Origin: Chryseobacterium oleae
Lineage (GTDB): Bacteria; Bacteroidota; Bacteroidia; Flavobacteriales; Weeksellaceae
Direction: 5' to 3'
Assembly (NCBI RefSeq): GCF_900115055.1
Contig: NZ_FOVD01000002.1
Location: forward strand, 620,001 to 684,000
Length of the DNA stretch: 64,000 nt
Part shown: positions 1 to 9,676 of the stretch, piece after piece
How positions within the stretch are numbered: position 1 is the first letter of the stretch
Layout of the letters: each line of letters opens with the position of its first letter
The notes under the pieces: generated by a model
What the model was told of the DNA's origin: nothing
Databases searched by the model: none
The model's input: the letters and a program-made list of their open reading frames with translations, nothing else
Program-made: the position numbers and the translations under genes

Positions 1-723
1 GGTGTAGAGCAGATTCATGAAGAAGTATCTAAACTCTTTCCTGACCATGAAGTAGACCGGATGGATGTAGATTCCATGCGTAAGAAATTTGCGTATGAAA
101 AGCTATACGAGAAAATTGAAGATGGTGAAACTGACATTATCGTAGGAACGCAGATGATTTCTAAAGGTCTTGATTTTGACCATATCGAACTGGTGACCAT
201 TCCAAAAGCCGATTCTCTGCTCTATGTGCAGGATTTCAGGGCTGAGGAAAGAGCCTACCAGCTGATCACGCAGGTATCCGGAAGAGCCGGAAGGGTTTCA
301 GGAAAAGGGAAAATTTTAATTCAGACCTATAATCCCGATCATTCCGTTTTTCAGCTGATCAAGATGAATAATCCGGCGAAAATCTATAAATATATCCTTA
401 CCGAGCGTCAGAAATTCCACTATCCACCGTTCACAAAGCTCATTATGATCGAGCTGAAGCACCGGAAAGAAGACAAAGTGAACAGAGCTTCCCAGTTTTT
501 AGGATCCATTTTAAGAAAATACCTTCCTGAAGAATGTGTTTTGGGACCTGAAAGAGCGCAGATTGCAAGGCTAAACAATTTATACCAATTCCAAATTATG
601 CTTAAACTTCCACGCGGGAAAAAGTATGACGAATTCAAGAAGATGGTTTTGCTGAGTTTGAATGAATTTGATGAAATCACTGCTTATCAAAGTATTAAAA
701 AAGACGTTTTAGTGGATTTTTAA
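1..723 (+). CDS. priA: Primosomal protein N' (PriA helicase), C-terminal part, cut by the window edge
   Basis: The reading frame is open from base 1, so only the last ~240 residues are present. PriA is the 3'-5' DNA helicase that reloads the replisome at stalled forks. What is visible is the end of the helicase core (GTQMISKGLDFDHIELV, the motif V region; QVSGRAGRVSGKGKILIQT, motif VI with the arginine finger) followed by the C-terminal domain (QKFHYPPFTKL, a conserved PriA signature). The order of motifs V, VI and FHYPPF is characteristic of PriA. The zinc-binding region between the helicase lobes lies upstream of the window. The stop TAA is at 721-723. The downstream gene has its own promoter-like element, so this is probably the end of a transcription unit. 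Confidence 0.93.
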   Translation, partial: GVEQIHEEVSKLFPDHEVDRMDVDSMRKKFAYEKLYEKIEDGETDIIVGTQMISKGLDFDHIELVTIPKADSLLYVQDFRAEERAYQLITQVSGRAGRVSGKGKILIQTYNPDHSVFQLIKMNNPAKIYKYILTERQKFHYPPFTKLIMIELKHRKEDKVNRASQFLGSILRKYLPEECVLGPERAQIARLNNLYQFQIMLKLPRGKKYDEFKKMVLLSLNEFDEITAYQSIKKDVLVDF

Positions 724-788
724 CATTTTTTAACAAACTTTAGGCTCTTTTATAAGACCTCTGTGACCCTTTATCTGACAATAATTTC

Positions 789-796
789 TACTTTTG
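789..796 (+). promoter_or_regulatory. Candidate -7 promoter element for the D,D-carboxypeptidase gene
   Basis: TACTTTTG matches the Bacteroidota -7 consensus TAnnTTTG exactly, about 88 bp before the start codon at 884. No TTG lies at the usual -33 spacing, so only the -7 half is supported. Confidence 0.4.
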
Positions 797-883
797 GTCG
801 TTGATTAAGTGTTTGGCTCTTTAATTGGATGATTTAACTTATCATTTTTTATTGTGTCAAACTATGGAACCAAAAAAAGATAG

Positions 884-2353
884 ATGGTAAATTACAGAAA
901 ATATATTTCAAGTGCAGCGGTATTGGCTTCTGGGTTTTTCCTTGCTCAATCTACCGTTTCTACCGTTCTTTACTCACAGGCTTACGATAATCAAAGAAGT
1001 ACTTTGAATCTGCCTTCTCCCATTACTTCGGTAGCGGAGAAGACAATTTTGTCGGCCAAAGAGCTCGTAGACATAAATGTAAACACAATGATGGCGGATC
1101 CTGTGCTGAAAAATGCCAGTTGGGGATTCGTAGTGTATGACCCGAAAACGAAGAAGGTGATCTCTTCGTACAACGAAAATACTCCTTTAGTTCCGGCTTC
1201 TACTACCAAATTGTTAACTACGGAAACAGCATTGAACCTTTTAGGCGAAAACTACCGTTGGATGACGCAGCTGGAATATTCAGGGACTATTGATGAAAGT
1301 GGAGTTTTAAATGGAAACTTGTATCTGATAGGCAGCGGAGACCCTTCTTTAGGAACCAATAAAGCAGGAGCGTGGTCGTACAGAGACATTGTTTCAGACT
1401 TCATGAGCGGACTTTCCCGCGAAGGTATCAAAAAGGTAAATGGTGATATTATCATTCAGACAGCGCTTTTCAAAGGCAATATTACAATGCTTCCGGAAAA
1501 TGTTGTATGGCTTGAAAACAATAATTACTACCTGCCTGTAGGAACTACCCGCGAGATCAATCCGGCAAACGAAAAGCTGATTGTGAAAAAATCAGGATTT
1601 GCTTCCGATAAAAAGTATTTCTACGTTTCTCCTTATGTAAACCAGATGGTGTATGCTGAAAAGTATGATGGAGACGGTGTTTTAACGACAAAACTTCCGG
1701 ATGCTCCGGCTTATCTTGCCAATACGTTCAGAACGACACTGGTGAAAAGTGGAATTGGAGTAACAGGGAAAGTAACGCCAAAAATGACGGATGCAGCACC
1801 TGAAAGCAGAAAACTGGTAGCAGCTTATAAATCTCCTACATTAGGTGATATTGTATTCTATACCAACCAGCACAGTGACAATTCTCTTGCAGAAGCTTTA
1901 CTGAAAACAGTAGGGTACCAGAAAATGGGCGACCAGACTTCTGAATCAGGAAGAATAGTCGTAACCAACCACCTTAAAAATGAAAGCTTCGATATGATCG
2001 GGCTGAATTATATGGATGGAAGCGGGCTGTCAAGAGGAAATAACGTAACGCCTATTTCCCAGGTGAAATTTCTGACTTCTTTAATGGATGAGAAATATTA
2101 CAAAACCTATTTTACGTCACTGCCGGTAGGAGGACAGTCCGGAACACTGAAAAGAATGTTCATCGGAACCGGAAACGGACAGGTTTTTGCTAAAACAGGA
2201 ACTTTAAATAAAGTGAAAACTTTAGCAGGATATCTTAAAACTAATTCAGGGAAGACGCTTGTGTTTTCTTTAATGGTCAATAATTACTCAGGATCTGTAG
2301 ATATGGTGAAGAAAAGAATGGAAAAAATTCTTGAGCCGGCTCTCGATCTTTAA
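884..2353 (+). CDS. dacB: D-alanyl-D-alanine carboxypeptidase / endopeptidase (PBP4, DacB family)
   Basis: A 489-residue periplasmic penicillin-binding protein of the S13 family, which trims or cleaves peptidoglycan cross-links. All three active-site motifs are present: STTK at residues 106-109 (catalytic Ser106), SDN at 331-333 and KTG at 437-439. The large insert between the first and second motifs is typical of class C PBP4. The N-terminus carries a signal peptide (residues ~1-32). The gene stands alone, preceded by a TAnnTTTG element and followed by a strong terminator at 2376-2410. The length fits the family (about 470-500 aa). Confidence 0.92.
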   Translation: MVNYRKYISSAAVLASGFFLAQSTVSTVLYSQAYDNQRSTLNLPSPITSVAEKTILSAKELVDINVNTMMADPVLKNASWGFVVYDPKTKKVISSYNENTPLVPASTTKLLTTETALNLLGENYRWMTQLEYSGTIDESGVLNGNLYLIGSGDPSLGTNKAGAWSYRDIVSDFMSGLSREGIKKVNGDIIIQTALFKGNITMLPENVVWLENNNYYLPVGTTREINPANEKLIVKKSGFASDKKYFYVSPYVNQMVYAEKYDGDGVLTTKLPDAPAYLANTFRTTLVKSGIGVTGKVTPKMTDAAPESRKLVAAYKSPTLGDIVFYTNQHSDNSLAEALLKTVGYQKMGDQTSESGRIVVTNHLKNESFDMIGLNYMDGSGLSRGNNVTPISQVKFLTSLMDEKYYKTYFTSLPVGGQSGTLKRMFIGTGNGQVFAKTGTLNKVKTLAGYLKTNSGKTLVFSLMVNNYSGSVDMVKKRMEKILEPALDL

Positions 2354-2375
2354 ACAATATTTATTTTAATATTCT

Positions 2376-2410
2376 AAAAACCTTTTAATCCATGATTAGA
2401 AGGTTTTTTT
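2376..2410 (+). terminator. Rho-independent terminator after dacB
   Basis: AAAACCTTTTAAT pairs with ATTAGAAGGTTTT across a CCATG loop (one G-T pair) and is followed by a T run. A very similar hairpin recurs at 4560-4589. Confidence 0.85.
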
Positions 2411-2418
2411 TATCTTTG
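2411..2418 (+). promoter_or_regulatory. Candidate -7 promoter element of the first M1 aminopeptidase gene
   Basis: TATCTTTG is a perfect TAnnTTTG match ending 21 bp before the chosen ATG at 2440. It directly follows the dacB terminator hairpin. An upstream ATG at 2392 lies inside the terminator and ahead of this element, which argues for the 2440 start. Confidence 0.5.
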
Positions 2419-2439
2419 ATTACATCTAATAACCTGAGT

Positions 2440-4365
2440 ATGAGAAAATTTTATCTTTTAATCCTGAGCTTTTTAATCTCTCAGAATTATTTTAGCCAGA
2501 AACAGGAACCTAATATTGAAATGAAAGGGCTTATCGCAAAAGAAATGAATGCTTTTACGAAAAAGATGATCACCTACAATATCAACCCGAATACCTTAAA
2601 TTACGATCTTCAGTACCAGAGAATGGATGTCAGTCTTGATCCTGCAGTATACAATATTTCGGGTTCCGTGACTTCTCATTTCAAGCCCACTCAGAATATG
2701 AGCAGCATTTATTTCGATCTTTCTGATATCATGGTGGTTTCTCAGGTGCAGTACCATGGAAGTAACCTGACGTTCCAGCAGCTTCCTACCAAAGAAGTGA
2801 AAATCGATTTTCCCGCTTCCATTCCTGCCAATACCCTTGATTCTCTGACGATCCACTACTCGGGAGCCCCGTCTGTGGGAAATGCGTTTACGACAACAAC
2901 GCAAGGGGGAATTCCTATTTTATGTACTTTAAGTGAACCTTACGGCGCACAGGACTGGTTTCCCACGAAGCAGAGCATGAATGATAAAATTGAACGGTTT
3001 GATCTTAAAATCACCACACCTTCACAATACAATGTGGCTTCCAATGGAAAATTAATGTCGGAAACTACACTCCCCGGAAATCAGAAACTGACCTTCTGGA
3101 GAACGGCGTATCCTACAGCAGCCTATCTGATCGCTCTTTCTATTACCAATTTTGTTAAACTGAACGATACCATCGGGAATCCACCATTTCCGTTTGTGAA
3201 TTACGTATATCCTTCCACGAATGCCAATGCCACCAGTATGGCCAATATCGAATGGACTAAACAGGTCATGAATACTTTTGAAACCTATTTCGGACCCTAT
3301 CCTTTCCGGAACGAAAAATATGGGCATATGGAATTCAAATTCAATGGCGGAATGGAGCACCAGACCATGTCATCCATGGGTAGCTGGAGCAAACCGTTAA
3401 TTGCTCATGAGCTGGCCCATCAATGGTTCGGAGATAAAGTGACCTGTGGCGCCTGGAATGATATCTGGCTGAATGAAGGTTTTGCAACATTCGGGGCTGG
3501 TCTTGCGAATGAAAAATTATTGATGACCAATGCTGAATTTAAGAATTTTCTGTTGGGAGAGATTAATAATATTACTTCTGTTCCCAATGGTTCTACTTAC
3601 GTTCCGGATGCAGAGCTTTCAAGTGTAAGCAGAATTTTCAGCAACAGACTGACGTATGCAAAAGGGGCCTATATTCTGAGAATGATTAAATGGATTTTAG
3701 GAGACACCGCTTTCTATCAGGCCGTGAAAGACTATCACGGAAGACCGAACTTAGCCTACAGCTATGTAAGAACTGCAGATTTTAATGCTTCTCTGTTACA
3801 GTCTACAGGAAAAGATTTTGCAGGATTTTTTAATGACTGGTTATACGGTGAAGGATATCCAAGTTATACCACAAAATGGAAACAGACCGGAAACCAGATC
3901 TTTTTTAAAGTTTCACAAACCCAGAGTAGTCCATCGGTCAGCTTTTTTGAAATGCCATTACCTATTAAAGTCAACGGAACGGGAGGGGAGATTGCTTATT
4001 TTACATTGAATCATACCGCTAATAGTCAAGGATTTTTAGAAACCGTTTCTTTTCCGGTTGCCAGTGTTGAATTCAATTATGATTATCAGATTCTTGAGAA
4101 AAATTCTACCGTGCTTCAGGATAATACGTTAAGTGTTTCTTCCGTAGAAAAGGATGACTTCGCATTATATCCTAATCCGGCTAAGAATGAAATGTACGTA
4201 AAAGGAATTGGCAGAGCAGTTGATTATTCCATTCATGCTGTAGATGGGAAGTTGATCAGAAAATCGGTGTATCAGCCTGGAAAAACAATTGGAATTTCAG
4301 AGTTGGTTCCGGGGACTTATATTTTTACCATCAATGAGCAGCATATCAAATTTATAAAACAGTAA
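2440..4365 (+). CDS. M1 family metallo-aminopeptidase with T9SS type A sorting domain (copy 1)
   Basis: A secreted 641-residue zinc aminopeptidase. The start at 2440 (MRKFYLLILSFLISQNYFSQ) gives a clean signal peptide. Residues ~40-220 form the M1 N-terminal beta domain. The exopeptidase motif GGMEH precedes the zinc site HELAH (His323, Glu324, His327), with the third ligand at Glu346 in NEGFA, the exact HExxH-x18-E spacing of M1. The last ~75 residues hold a T9SS type A domain beginning near FALYPNPAKNE and ending in FIKQ, so the protein should cross the outer membrane by T9SS. It is a tandem paralogue of the gene at 4621. Its likely role is peptide utilisation outside the cell. Confidence 0.92.
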   Translation: MRKFYLLILSFLISQNYFSQKQEPNIEMKGLIAKEMNAFTKKMITYNINPNTLNYDLQYQRMDVSLDPAVYNISGSVTSHFKPTQNMSSIYFDLSDIMVVSQVQYHGSNLTFQQLPTKEVKIDFPASIPANTLDSLTIHYSGAPSVGNAFTTTTQGGIPILCTLSEPYGAQDWFPTKQSMNDKIERFDLKITTPSQYNVASNGKLMSETTLPGNQKLTFWRTAYPTAAYLIALSITNFVKLNDTIGNPPFPFVNYVYPSTNANATSMANIEWTKQVMNTFETYFGPYPFRNEKYGHMEFKFNGGMEHQTMSSMGSWSKPLIAHELAHQWFGDKVTCGAWNDIWLNEGFATFGAGLANEKLLMTNAEFKNFLLGEINNITSVPNGSTYVPDAELSSVSRIFSNRLTYAKGAYILRMIKWILGDTAFYQAVKDYHGRPNLAYSYVRTADFNASLLQSTGKDFAGFFNDWLYGEGYPSYTTKWKQTGNQIFFKVSQTQSSPSVSFFEMPLPIKVNGTGGEIAYFTLNHTANSQGFLETVSFPVASVEFNYDYQILEKNSTVLQDNTLSVSSVEKDDFALYPNPAKNEMYVKGIGRAVDYSIHAVDGKLIRKSVYQPGKTIGISELVPGTYIFTINEQHIKFIKQ

Positions 4366-4559
4366 AAAATTCACTAAATAATCTATTTTACCTTCAATAT
4401 AATTATGATAAGTGCTTTTAATTGTGAAGTAATGTAGTAATCTGTCTTTATTTTTGATTTAAAAAATTATATATTACTTAAGATATTGTGAAATAAATTT
4501 TTAAAAAAGACTATAAATACTGTAGTTTTTCATGTAAATGTTTGTTTTATCTATAAATT

Positions 4560-4589
4560 AACCTTTTAATCTTGGATTAGAAGGTTTTT
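4560..4589 (+). terminator. Terminator-like hairpin between the two M1 aminopeptidase genes
   Basis: AACCTTTTAATC / GGATTAGAAGGTT followed by TTT. It is nearly identical to the hairpin at 2376-2410 and sits at the same place relative to the following gene, so the hairpin seems to have been duplicated together with the gene. It lies about 195 bp after the first aminopeptidase stop. Confidence 0.7.
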
Positions 4590-4620
4590 ATCTATATTTA
4601 ACCGAATAATTTTTTGGGAA

Positions 4621-6552
4621 ATGAAAACACTTTATCTTTTGATTCTGAGCGCCTTGCTGCCGCAAGTGATGTACAGCCAGAATACACATGATCACAATAT
4701 TGAAATGAAAGGATTGATAGCAATGGAACAGAAATCCTTTGCTCATAAGATGGCCACTTACAATGTGAGTCCCAATACGCTGAATTACGATCTTCAGTAT
4801 CAGAGAATGGACATCAGTCTGGATCCTGCAGTGTATAATATCTCAGGTTCTGTGACCTCGCACTTTAAGCCTAATCAGAATATGAGCAGCATCTATTTTG
4901 ATCTTAACAGTACGCTTACTGTATCTCAGGTGAAATATCACGGAACGGATCTTACATTTCAGCAACTTTCTACAAAAGAACTGAAAATAGATTTTCCGGC
5001 TTCTATCCCAGCGAATACACTGGATTCCCTGACGATCAATTACTCCGGTGCTCCATCTTCGGCTAACAGTGCTTTTTTTAATGGAAATCAGGGCGGAACG
5101 GCTGTTCTGTCTACATTAAGTGAGCCTTATGGCGCACAGGATTGGTTTCCTACCAAGCAGAGTCTTAACGATAAAATTGAACGATTTGATTTTAAAATAA
5201 CAACACCATCACAATATAACGTTGCTGCAAACGGTAAACTGATGTCTGAAACTACACTTCCGGGTTCAAAGAAACTGACCTTCTGGAGAACGGCATATCC
5301 TACAGCAGCGTATCTGATTGCCCTTTCGATTACCAATTTTACGAAATTAAGCAGTACCATCGGAAACCCGCCTTTTCCGTTTGTGAATTATGTATTCCCA
5401 TCCACGGCTTCCAATACAAGTACAATGTCTAATATTGAATGGACGAAACAGGCGATGGATACATTTGAAACGTATTTTGGACCTTATCCTTTCCGTAATG
5501 AAAAGTACGGGCATATGCAGTTCCAGTGGGGAGGCGGTATGGAGCATCAGACCATGTCTTCTATGGGAAGCTGGAGTAGAAGTATTATCGCTCATGAGCT
5601 TGCTCACCAATGGTTTGGGGATAAAGTAACCTGTGCAACATGGAATGATATCTGGCTGAACGAAGGTTTTGCCACTTTCGGGGAACACCTGGCGAATGAA
5701 AAACTCTTAATGACCAATGCTCAGTTTATGAGTTTTCTGGTTGATGAAAAAAATACCATTACCAGTGCAACCGGAGGAAGTACTTATGTTTCAGATGCTG
5801 AACTTTCCAACTCAAACCGAATTTTCAGCAGCAGACTTTCCTATGCAAAAGGAGGATATATTGTAAGAATGATCAAATGGATTTTGGGTGATACCGCTTT
5901 CTACCAGGCTGTAAAAGATTATCACTCAAGACCGAATCTGGCCTATGGTTATGCAAGTACCGCAGATTTTAAAGCTTCATTTCTTCAGTCCAGCGGAAAA
6001 GACCTTACTGAGTTTTTTAATGACTGGCTATATGGTCAGGGATATCCAACATATAATATCAAATGGAGACAGACCGGAAATCAGATCTTCTTTAAAGCGG
6101 GACAGACGCAGAGTAATGCTTCTGTAAGCTTTTTTGAAATGCCGTTACCGATCAAAGTTAATGGAACAGGAGGGCAGACCGCTTATTTTGTTCTAAACCA
6201 CACGACTAATAATCAGGGATTCCTTGAAACAGTTACTTTCCCTGTGGCGAGTGTTCAGTTTAATTACGAACATCAGATTCTGGACAAAAACTCTACGGTA
6301 GTTCAGGATAATACCTTAAGTGTGTCTTCCGTGGAGAAAGAAGAGTTTGCACTGTATCCGAATCCTGCCAAAAATGAGCTGTATTTAAAAGGAGTTGACA
6401 GAGCAATTGATTATTCCATTTATTCTATTGATGGAAAGCTGATCAGAAAATCAGTGTATCAGCCTGGTAAAGCGGTTGAAATTTCAGAACTGGTACCGGG
6501 AACCTATATTTTTACGGTTCAGGAGAAAAATATAAAATTTGTTAAACACTAA
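4621..6552 (+). CDS. M1 family metallo-aminopeptidase with T9SS type A sorting domain (copy 2)
   Basis: A 643-residue paralogue of the preceding protein, similar along its whole length with the same domain order. The signal peptide is MKTLYLLILSALLPQVMYSQ. The M1 catalytic core has GGMEH, HELAH (His325, Glu326, His329) and Glu348 in NEGFA. The C-terminal T9SS sorting domain starts near FALYPNPAKNE and ends in FVKH. All zinc ligands are intact in both copies, so neither is an obvious decoy. The duplication covers the gene and the terminator-like hairpin upstream of it. Differences cluster in the linker around residues 140-150 and in the region after the zinc site, which could alter substrate range (inference). 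Confidence 0.92.
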   Translation: MKTLYLLILSALLPQVMYSQNTHDHNIEMKGLIAMEQKSFAHKMATYNVSPNTLNYDLQYQRMDISLDPAVYNISGSVTSHFKPNQNMSSIYFDLNSTLTVSQVKYHGTDLTFQQLSTKELKIDFPASIPANTLDSLTINYSGAPSSANSAFFNGNQGGTAVLSTLSEPYGAQDWFPTKQSLNDKIERFDFKITTPSQYNVAANGKLMSETTLPGSKKLTFWRTAYPTAAYLIALSITNFTKLSSTIGNPPFPFVNYVFPSTASNTSTMSNIEWTKQAMDTFETYFGPYPFRNEKYGHMQFQWGGGMEHQTMSSMGSWSRSIIAHELAHQWFGDKVTCATWNDIWLNEGFATFGEHLANEKLLMTNAQFMSFLVDEKNTITSATGGSTYVSDAELSNSNRIFSSRLSYAKGGYIVRMIKWILGDTAFYQAVKDYHSRPNLAYGYASTADFKASFLQSSGKDLTEFFNDWLYGQGYPTYNIKWRQTGNQIFFKAGQTQSNASVSFFEMPLPIKVNGTGGQTAYFVLNHTTNNQGFLETVTFPVASVQFNYEHQILDKNSTVVQDNTLSVSSVEKEEFALYPNPAKNELYLKGVDRAIDYSIYSIDGKLIRKSVYQPGKAVEISELVPGTYIFTVQEKNIKFVKH

Positions 6553-6871
6553 GATAGTCAGGAAGTTTGAAGATGGAAGAGGGAAGTGATTGAGTCTGAA
6601 ATCAGAACTTCTACCTCTTATCTTAACGAATTTAGATTAAATAAAAAAACGGACCTTGAGTCCGTTTTTTGTTGTTTTTTGAAATAGGCAGTCACAAAAT
6701 TAGTATCCACAAAAGGTCAAAACAGCTGAGAATTTAAATAAAAGTTTTAACAGCCGGAAAGAGGTTAAAAAAGCGGATAGTAAAAATAGTGAGCGCGTTC
6801 AGCAGATAGTATGGCGTACAGTAATTCCATTGTTAAAATAATTTAAGGTTAAACATATTGTGATGAAGTTT
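6553..6871. other. Intergenic region with a degenerate 7-nt repeat and a terminator
   Basis: Between 6558 and 6605 the sequence runs in rough heptads (GAAGTTT, GAAGATG, GAAGAGG, GAAGTGA, TTGAGTC, TGAAATC). This is followed by the terminator at 6643-6670. I see no gene in 6671-6871. Confidence 0.5.
6643..6670. terminator. Strong terminator hairpin, probably bidirectional
   Basis: AAAAACGGAC-CTTGA-GTCCGTTTTT is a perfect 10-bp stem with a T run on both sides. It lies between the plus-strand aminopeptidase (stop 6552) and the minus-strand cupin gene (stop 6872). Confidence 0.88.
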
Positions 6872-7750
6872 TTATATCAGGAAGCTTCTGTGTTTTCTGG
6901 CAGCCCGGGTAGCTCTTTTTCTGGCTGTTTTTACTTTGTACCGAAACCATTTTTCTTTGAAGAGTTTGCGCATCATATTATCAAAATTCCTGGTCACGAC
7001 CATATTTTTGAAGCCGCGCCATTTTTCAAGAAGGCTTGAAGGAAGTGCTCTTACAGAAACGGAGTAACCTTCGGTTTCATATTGTATATAATGCCACCAG
7101 CCGGAAGGGATGTAGAGCGTTTCGCCCGGATTCAACAGTGCTTCATAGCCGTTTAAATAGAGGAGGGCCGGGAATTCTCTGTAGTCGGGATCTTTGATAT
7201 TGGGTAAACTATGAAAATTGTAAGGCAGTTTATACATCAGATCCGATTGCTCCCACGGAAAAAGCCAGATTCTTTTGATGCCGTGAAACTGAGTAATGAA
7301 AACATGGGACATATCAATATCAATGTGGTTTCTGGTAATGGATCCTTCGCCACCGAAGAACATGAAAGGAAGCCATTTCAGTATTTTGCCGTTCGTCACA
7401 TCGTTATAATGGAGGTCGTCTTTAAGCTCCGGTTTGATATTAAGCAGATTGAATAAAAACAGTCTGTGCTCTGTAGGCGTTGTACTGATCAGGTCAAGAT
7501 AGTCTGAAAATGTGGTTTGTCCGATCGGGCTGCTGGCCACTCTGTCCAGAGATTCCAGCTCGCTTCCGTAGATGTTCACTTTATGATTTCCTGCTATTTC
7601 CTTGAAGTATTTATAATTCCACTTTTTAAAAGCAGGACTTCCGGGATCGATAAAATCTTCCATAATAACAGGAAGACGTGGCTTCATATAATTCTGTATA
7701 AAGCTTCGGGAACTTAGTGTCTTTACTTTTTCTATCGGAGTCAGTCTCAT
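6872..7750 (-). CDS. Cupin-like / JmjC-fold protein (putative Fe(II)/2-oxoglutarate-dependent hydroxylase)
   Basis: A 292-residue cytosolic protein of the cupin_8 / FIH-like group. The Fe(II) facial triad is visible: His142-x-Asp144 in NHIDIDMSH and the distal His220 in PSGWWHYIQY. LYIPSGWWH is the typical distal strand of JmjC-type oxygenases. The N-terminus (MRLTPIEKVKTLS) lacks a signal peptide, and the C-terminus is very basic (KARKRATRAARKHR). Family members hydroxylate proteins or small molecules, and the substrate here cannot be told from sequence. It stands alone, divergent from kbl. Confidence 0.8.
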   Translation of the reverse strand: MRLTPIEKVKTLSSRSFIQNYMKPRLPVIMEDFIDPGSPAFKKWNYKYFKEIAGNHKVNIYGSELESLDRVASSPIGQTTFSDYLDLISTTPTEHRLFLFNLLNIKPELKDDLHYNDVTNGKILKWLPFMFFGGEGSITRNHIDIDMSHVFITQFHGIKRIWLFPWEQSDLMYKLPYNFHSLPNIKDPDYREFPALLYLNGYEALLNPGETLYIPSGWWHYIQYETEGYSVSVRALPSSLLEKWRGFKNMVVTRNFDNMMRKLFKEKWFRYKVKTARKRATRAARKHRSFLI

Positions 7751-7910
7751 ATTCCTCAGTTTAGATCACAAATATAATTATTATCCTATTAAATTAGTAG
7801 ACTAATTGTGTTAAAACTGAATTTGAACCCTATTTTTAGAATTAAACTTTTAAAAGCTGATATTTTAACACCTTTTTATTAAATTAGCGCATCTAAAAAA
7901 TTACTAAAAA

Positions 7911-9107
7911 ATGATCTCTGAAAAATATCTTCAACATTTACAGAACGAACTGCAAAACATTGAAAATGACGGTCTTTATAAAAGAGAAAGAATCATCACT
8001 TCCCAGCAGAGCGCAGAAATAGAAGCTAACGGAAAGAAGCTTTTAAACTTTTGTGCCAATAATTATCTGGGTCTGTCCAACAATCCGGAGGTGATGAAGG
8101 CCTCTCAGGACATGATAGAGTCGCATGGTTACGGTATGTCATCTGTACGTTTCATCTGCGGAACACAGGATATTCACAAGCAATTAGAGAAAAAAATCGC
8201 GGATTTCTTAGGTCTTGAAGACACGATTTTATATGCGGCATGTTTTGATGCGAACGGAGGTGTTTTTGAACCTTTATTTACTGAAGAAGATGCGATTATT
8301 TCAGACGAACTGAACCATGCTTCAATTATTGACGGGGTACGTCTTTGTAAATCGGCAAGATACCGTTATAAAAATAACAATATGGCAGATCTGGAAGCAC
8401 AGTTAATCGCTGCTTCTGAAAAAGATCACCGTTTCAAAATCATCGTTACCGACGGCGTTTTCTCTATGGATGGTATTGTAGCTGATCTGAAAGGCGTATG
8501 TGACCTTGCAGACAAATACAATGCATTAGTAATGGTAGATGATTCTCACGCTACAGGTTTCATCGGAAAAACAGGCCGTGGAACACACGAAGCCAATGAA
8601 GTAATGGGCAGAGTGGATATTATCACGTCTACGTTAGGAAAGGCTTTAGGTGGTGCTTTAGGCGGATTTACTTCCGGTAAAAAAGAGATCATCGATATGC
8701 TGAGACAGCGTTCCCGTCCTTATTTATTCTCGAATTCATTAGCACCTGGTATCGTAGGAGCAGCATTGAAAGTTTTGGATATGATCTCTGATGACACTTC
8801 ACTTCGTGATAAGGTGATGGAAAACGCAGAATATTTCAGAAAAGAAATGGTGGCCAAAGGATTTGATATTCCTGAAGGTGATGCTGCCATTGTTCCGGTG
8901 ATGTTGTACGACGCCCCTCTTGCTCAGAAAATGGCTGAAAAGCTTATGGATGAAGGGATTTATGTAATCGGGTTCTTCTATCCTGTAGTACCGAAAGGAA
9001 AAGCAAGGATCAGAGTACAGCTTTCTGCAGCTCACACCAGAGCACACCTTGACAAAGCGATTGCTGCTTTTGAAAAAGTAGGTAAAGAGCTTGGTGTGAT
9101 TTCTTAA
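7911..9107 (+). CDS. kbl: Glycine C-acetyltransferase (2-amino-3-ketobutyrate CoA ligase)
   Basis: A 398-residue PLP enzyme of the alpha-oxoamine synthase family. It converts 2-amino-3-ketobutyrate plus CoA into glycine and acetyl-CoA in threonine breakdown. It has the full family length. Visible features are CDANGG-type N-terminal contacts ([10 protein letters not shown]), the PLP Asp/His pair in [16 protein letters not shown] (~209-224) and the Schiff-base lysine in [14 protein letters not shown] (Lys244, the position I recall for the E. coli enzyme). No threonine dehydrogenase gene is adjacent. The related activities 8-amino-7-oxononanoate synthase and serine palmitoyltransferase are less likely, because the length and the [10 protein letters not shown] motif are those of Kbl. 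Confidence 0.92.
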   Translation: MISEKYLQHLQNELQNIENDGLYKRERIITSQQSAEIEANGKKLLNFCANNYLGLSNNPEVMKASQDMIESHGYGMSSVRFICGTQDIHKQLEKKIADFLGLEDTILYAACFDANGGVFEPLFTEEDAIISDELNHASIIDGVRLCKSARYRYKNNNMADLEAQLIAASEKDHRFKIIVTDGVFSMDGIVADLKGVCDLADKYNALVMVDDSHATGFIGKTGRGTHEANEVMGRVDIITSTLGKALGGALGGFTSGKKEIIDMLRQRSRPYLFSNSLAPGIVGAALKVLDMISDDTSLRDKVMENAEYFRKEMVAKGFDIPEGDAAIVPVMLYDAPLAQKMAEKLMDEGIYVIGFFYPVVPKGKARIRVQLSAAHTRAHLDKAIAAFEKVGKELGVIS

Positions 9108-9138
9108 TTAAAATAGTATATTATTTAAAACAGGTTTT

Positions 9139-9660
9139 ATGAAAAAAATACTTCTGATCATCGGTTTTGTATGTTTTCAAAGTTTCTCTGCACAGAGCAT
9201 TATGGATTTCGATCTTAAAAATGTAGAACTGCAGGGCATGAAACCTGCGACAATAGATAAAGAAATGAAAGATATCGGGATTACAAAAATCCCTTTTGTG
9301 ACGGATAATCCCGATATTATTTCAAAAATAGAAGGTCCGGAAACGGCAGCTACCATTAAAAATTTCTACACCTTTACGTACAATAACGCTAAAAAGGATG
9401 ATGGTGGAGTCATGGTTTATGAGTTTAAAACAAAAACGGATCTGGATGTATTTCTTGCCAAAAACTATGAACAGTCCAACAGCAGGACTTTAGTAAAAGG
9501 TTTGTTTTGCATTAATATCTGGAGCGATTACGGTCTGCATGTAAAAGGGAAGGAAACCAGTGAAGACCATCTGAACAAGCTGGAAAAGTATTACACAAAC
9601 CTCGGTGCGAAAAGAGTAAAGCTACAGGAAATGCAGCCTGTTGACGCCACCGATCAATAA
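9139..9660 (+). CDS. Hypothetical secreted protein
   Basis: A 173-residue protein with a clear signal peptide (MKKILLIIGFVCFQSFSAQS, cleavage likely after SAQ). The mature part has no cysteines apart from one in LFCINIW and no motif I recognise. It contains a short VMVYEFKTKTDLDVFLAK segment, which may be an amphipathic alpha-beta unit. It follows kbl by 31 bp and precedes the hemJ-like gene by 16 bp, so the three may be co-transcribed. Function unknown. Confidence 0.65.
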   Translation: MKKILLIIGFVCFQSFSAQSIMDFDLKNVELQGMKPATIDKEMKDIGITKIPFVTDNPDIISKIEGPETAATIKNFYTFTYNNAKKDDGGVMVYEFKTKTDLDVFLAKNYEQSNSRTLVKGLFCINIWSDYGLHVKGKETSEDHLNKLEKYYTNLGAKRVKLQEMQPVDATDQ

Positions 9661-9676
9661 TTTTTTATATCTACTG

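Noticed and set aside
2392..2439. Upstream ATG for the first M1 aminopeptidase
   Set aside because: It is inside the dacB terminator and upstream of the TATCTTTG element; the 2440 start gives a clean signal peptide.
7911..9107. 8-amino-7-oxononanoate synthase (BioF) or serine palmitoyltransferase
   Set aside because: Length, FDANGG and the position of the Schiff-base Lys244 fit glycine C-acetyltransferase better.
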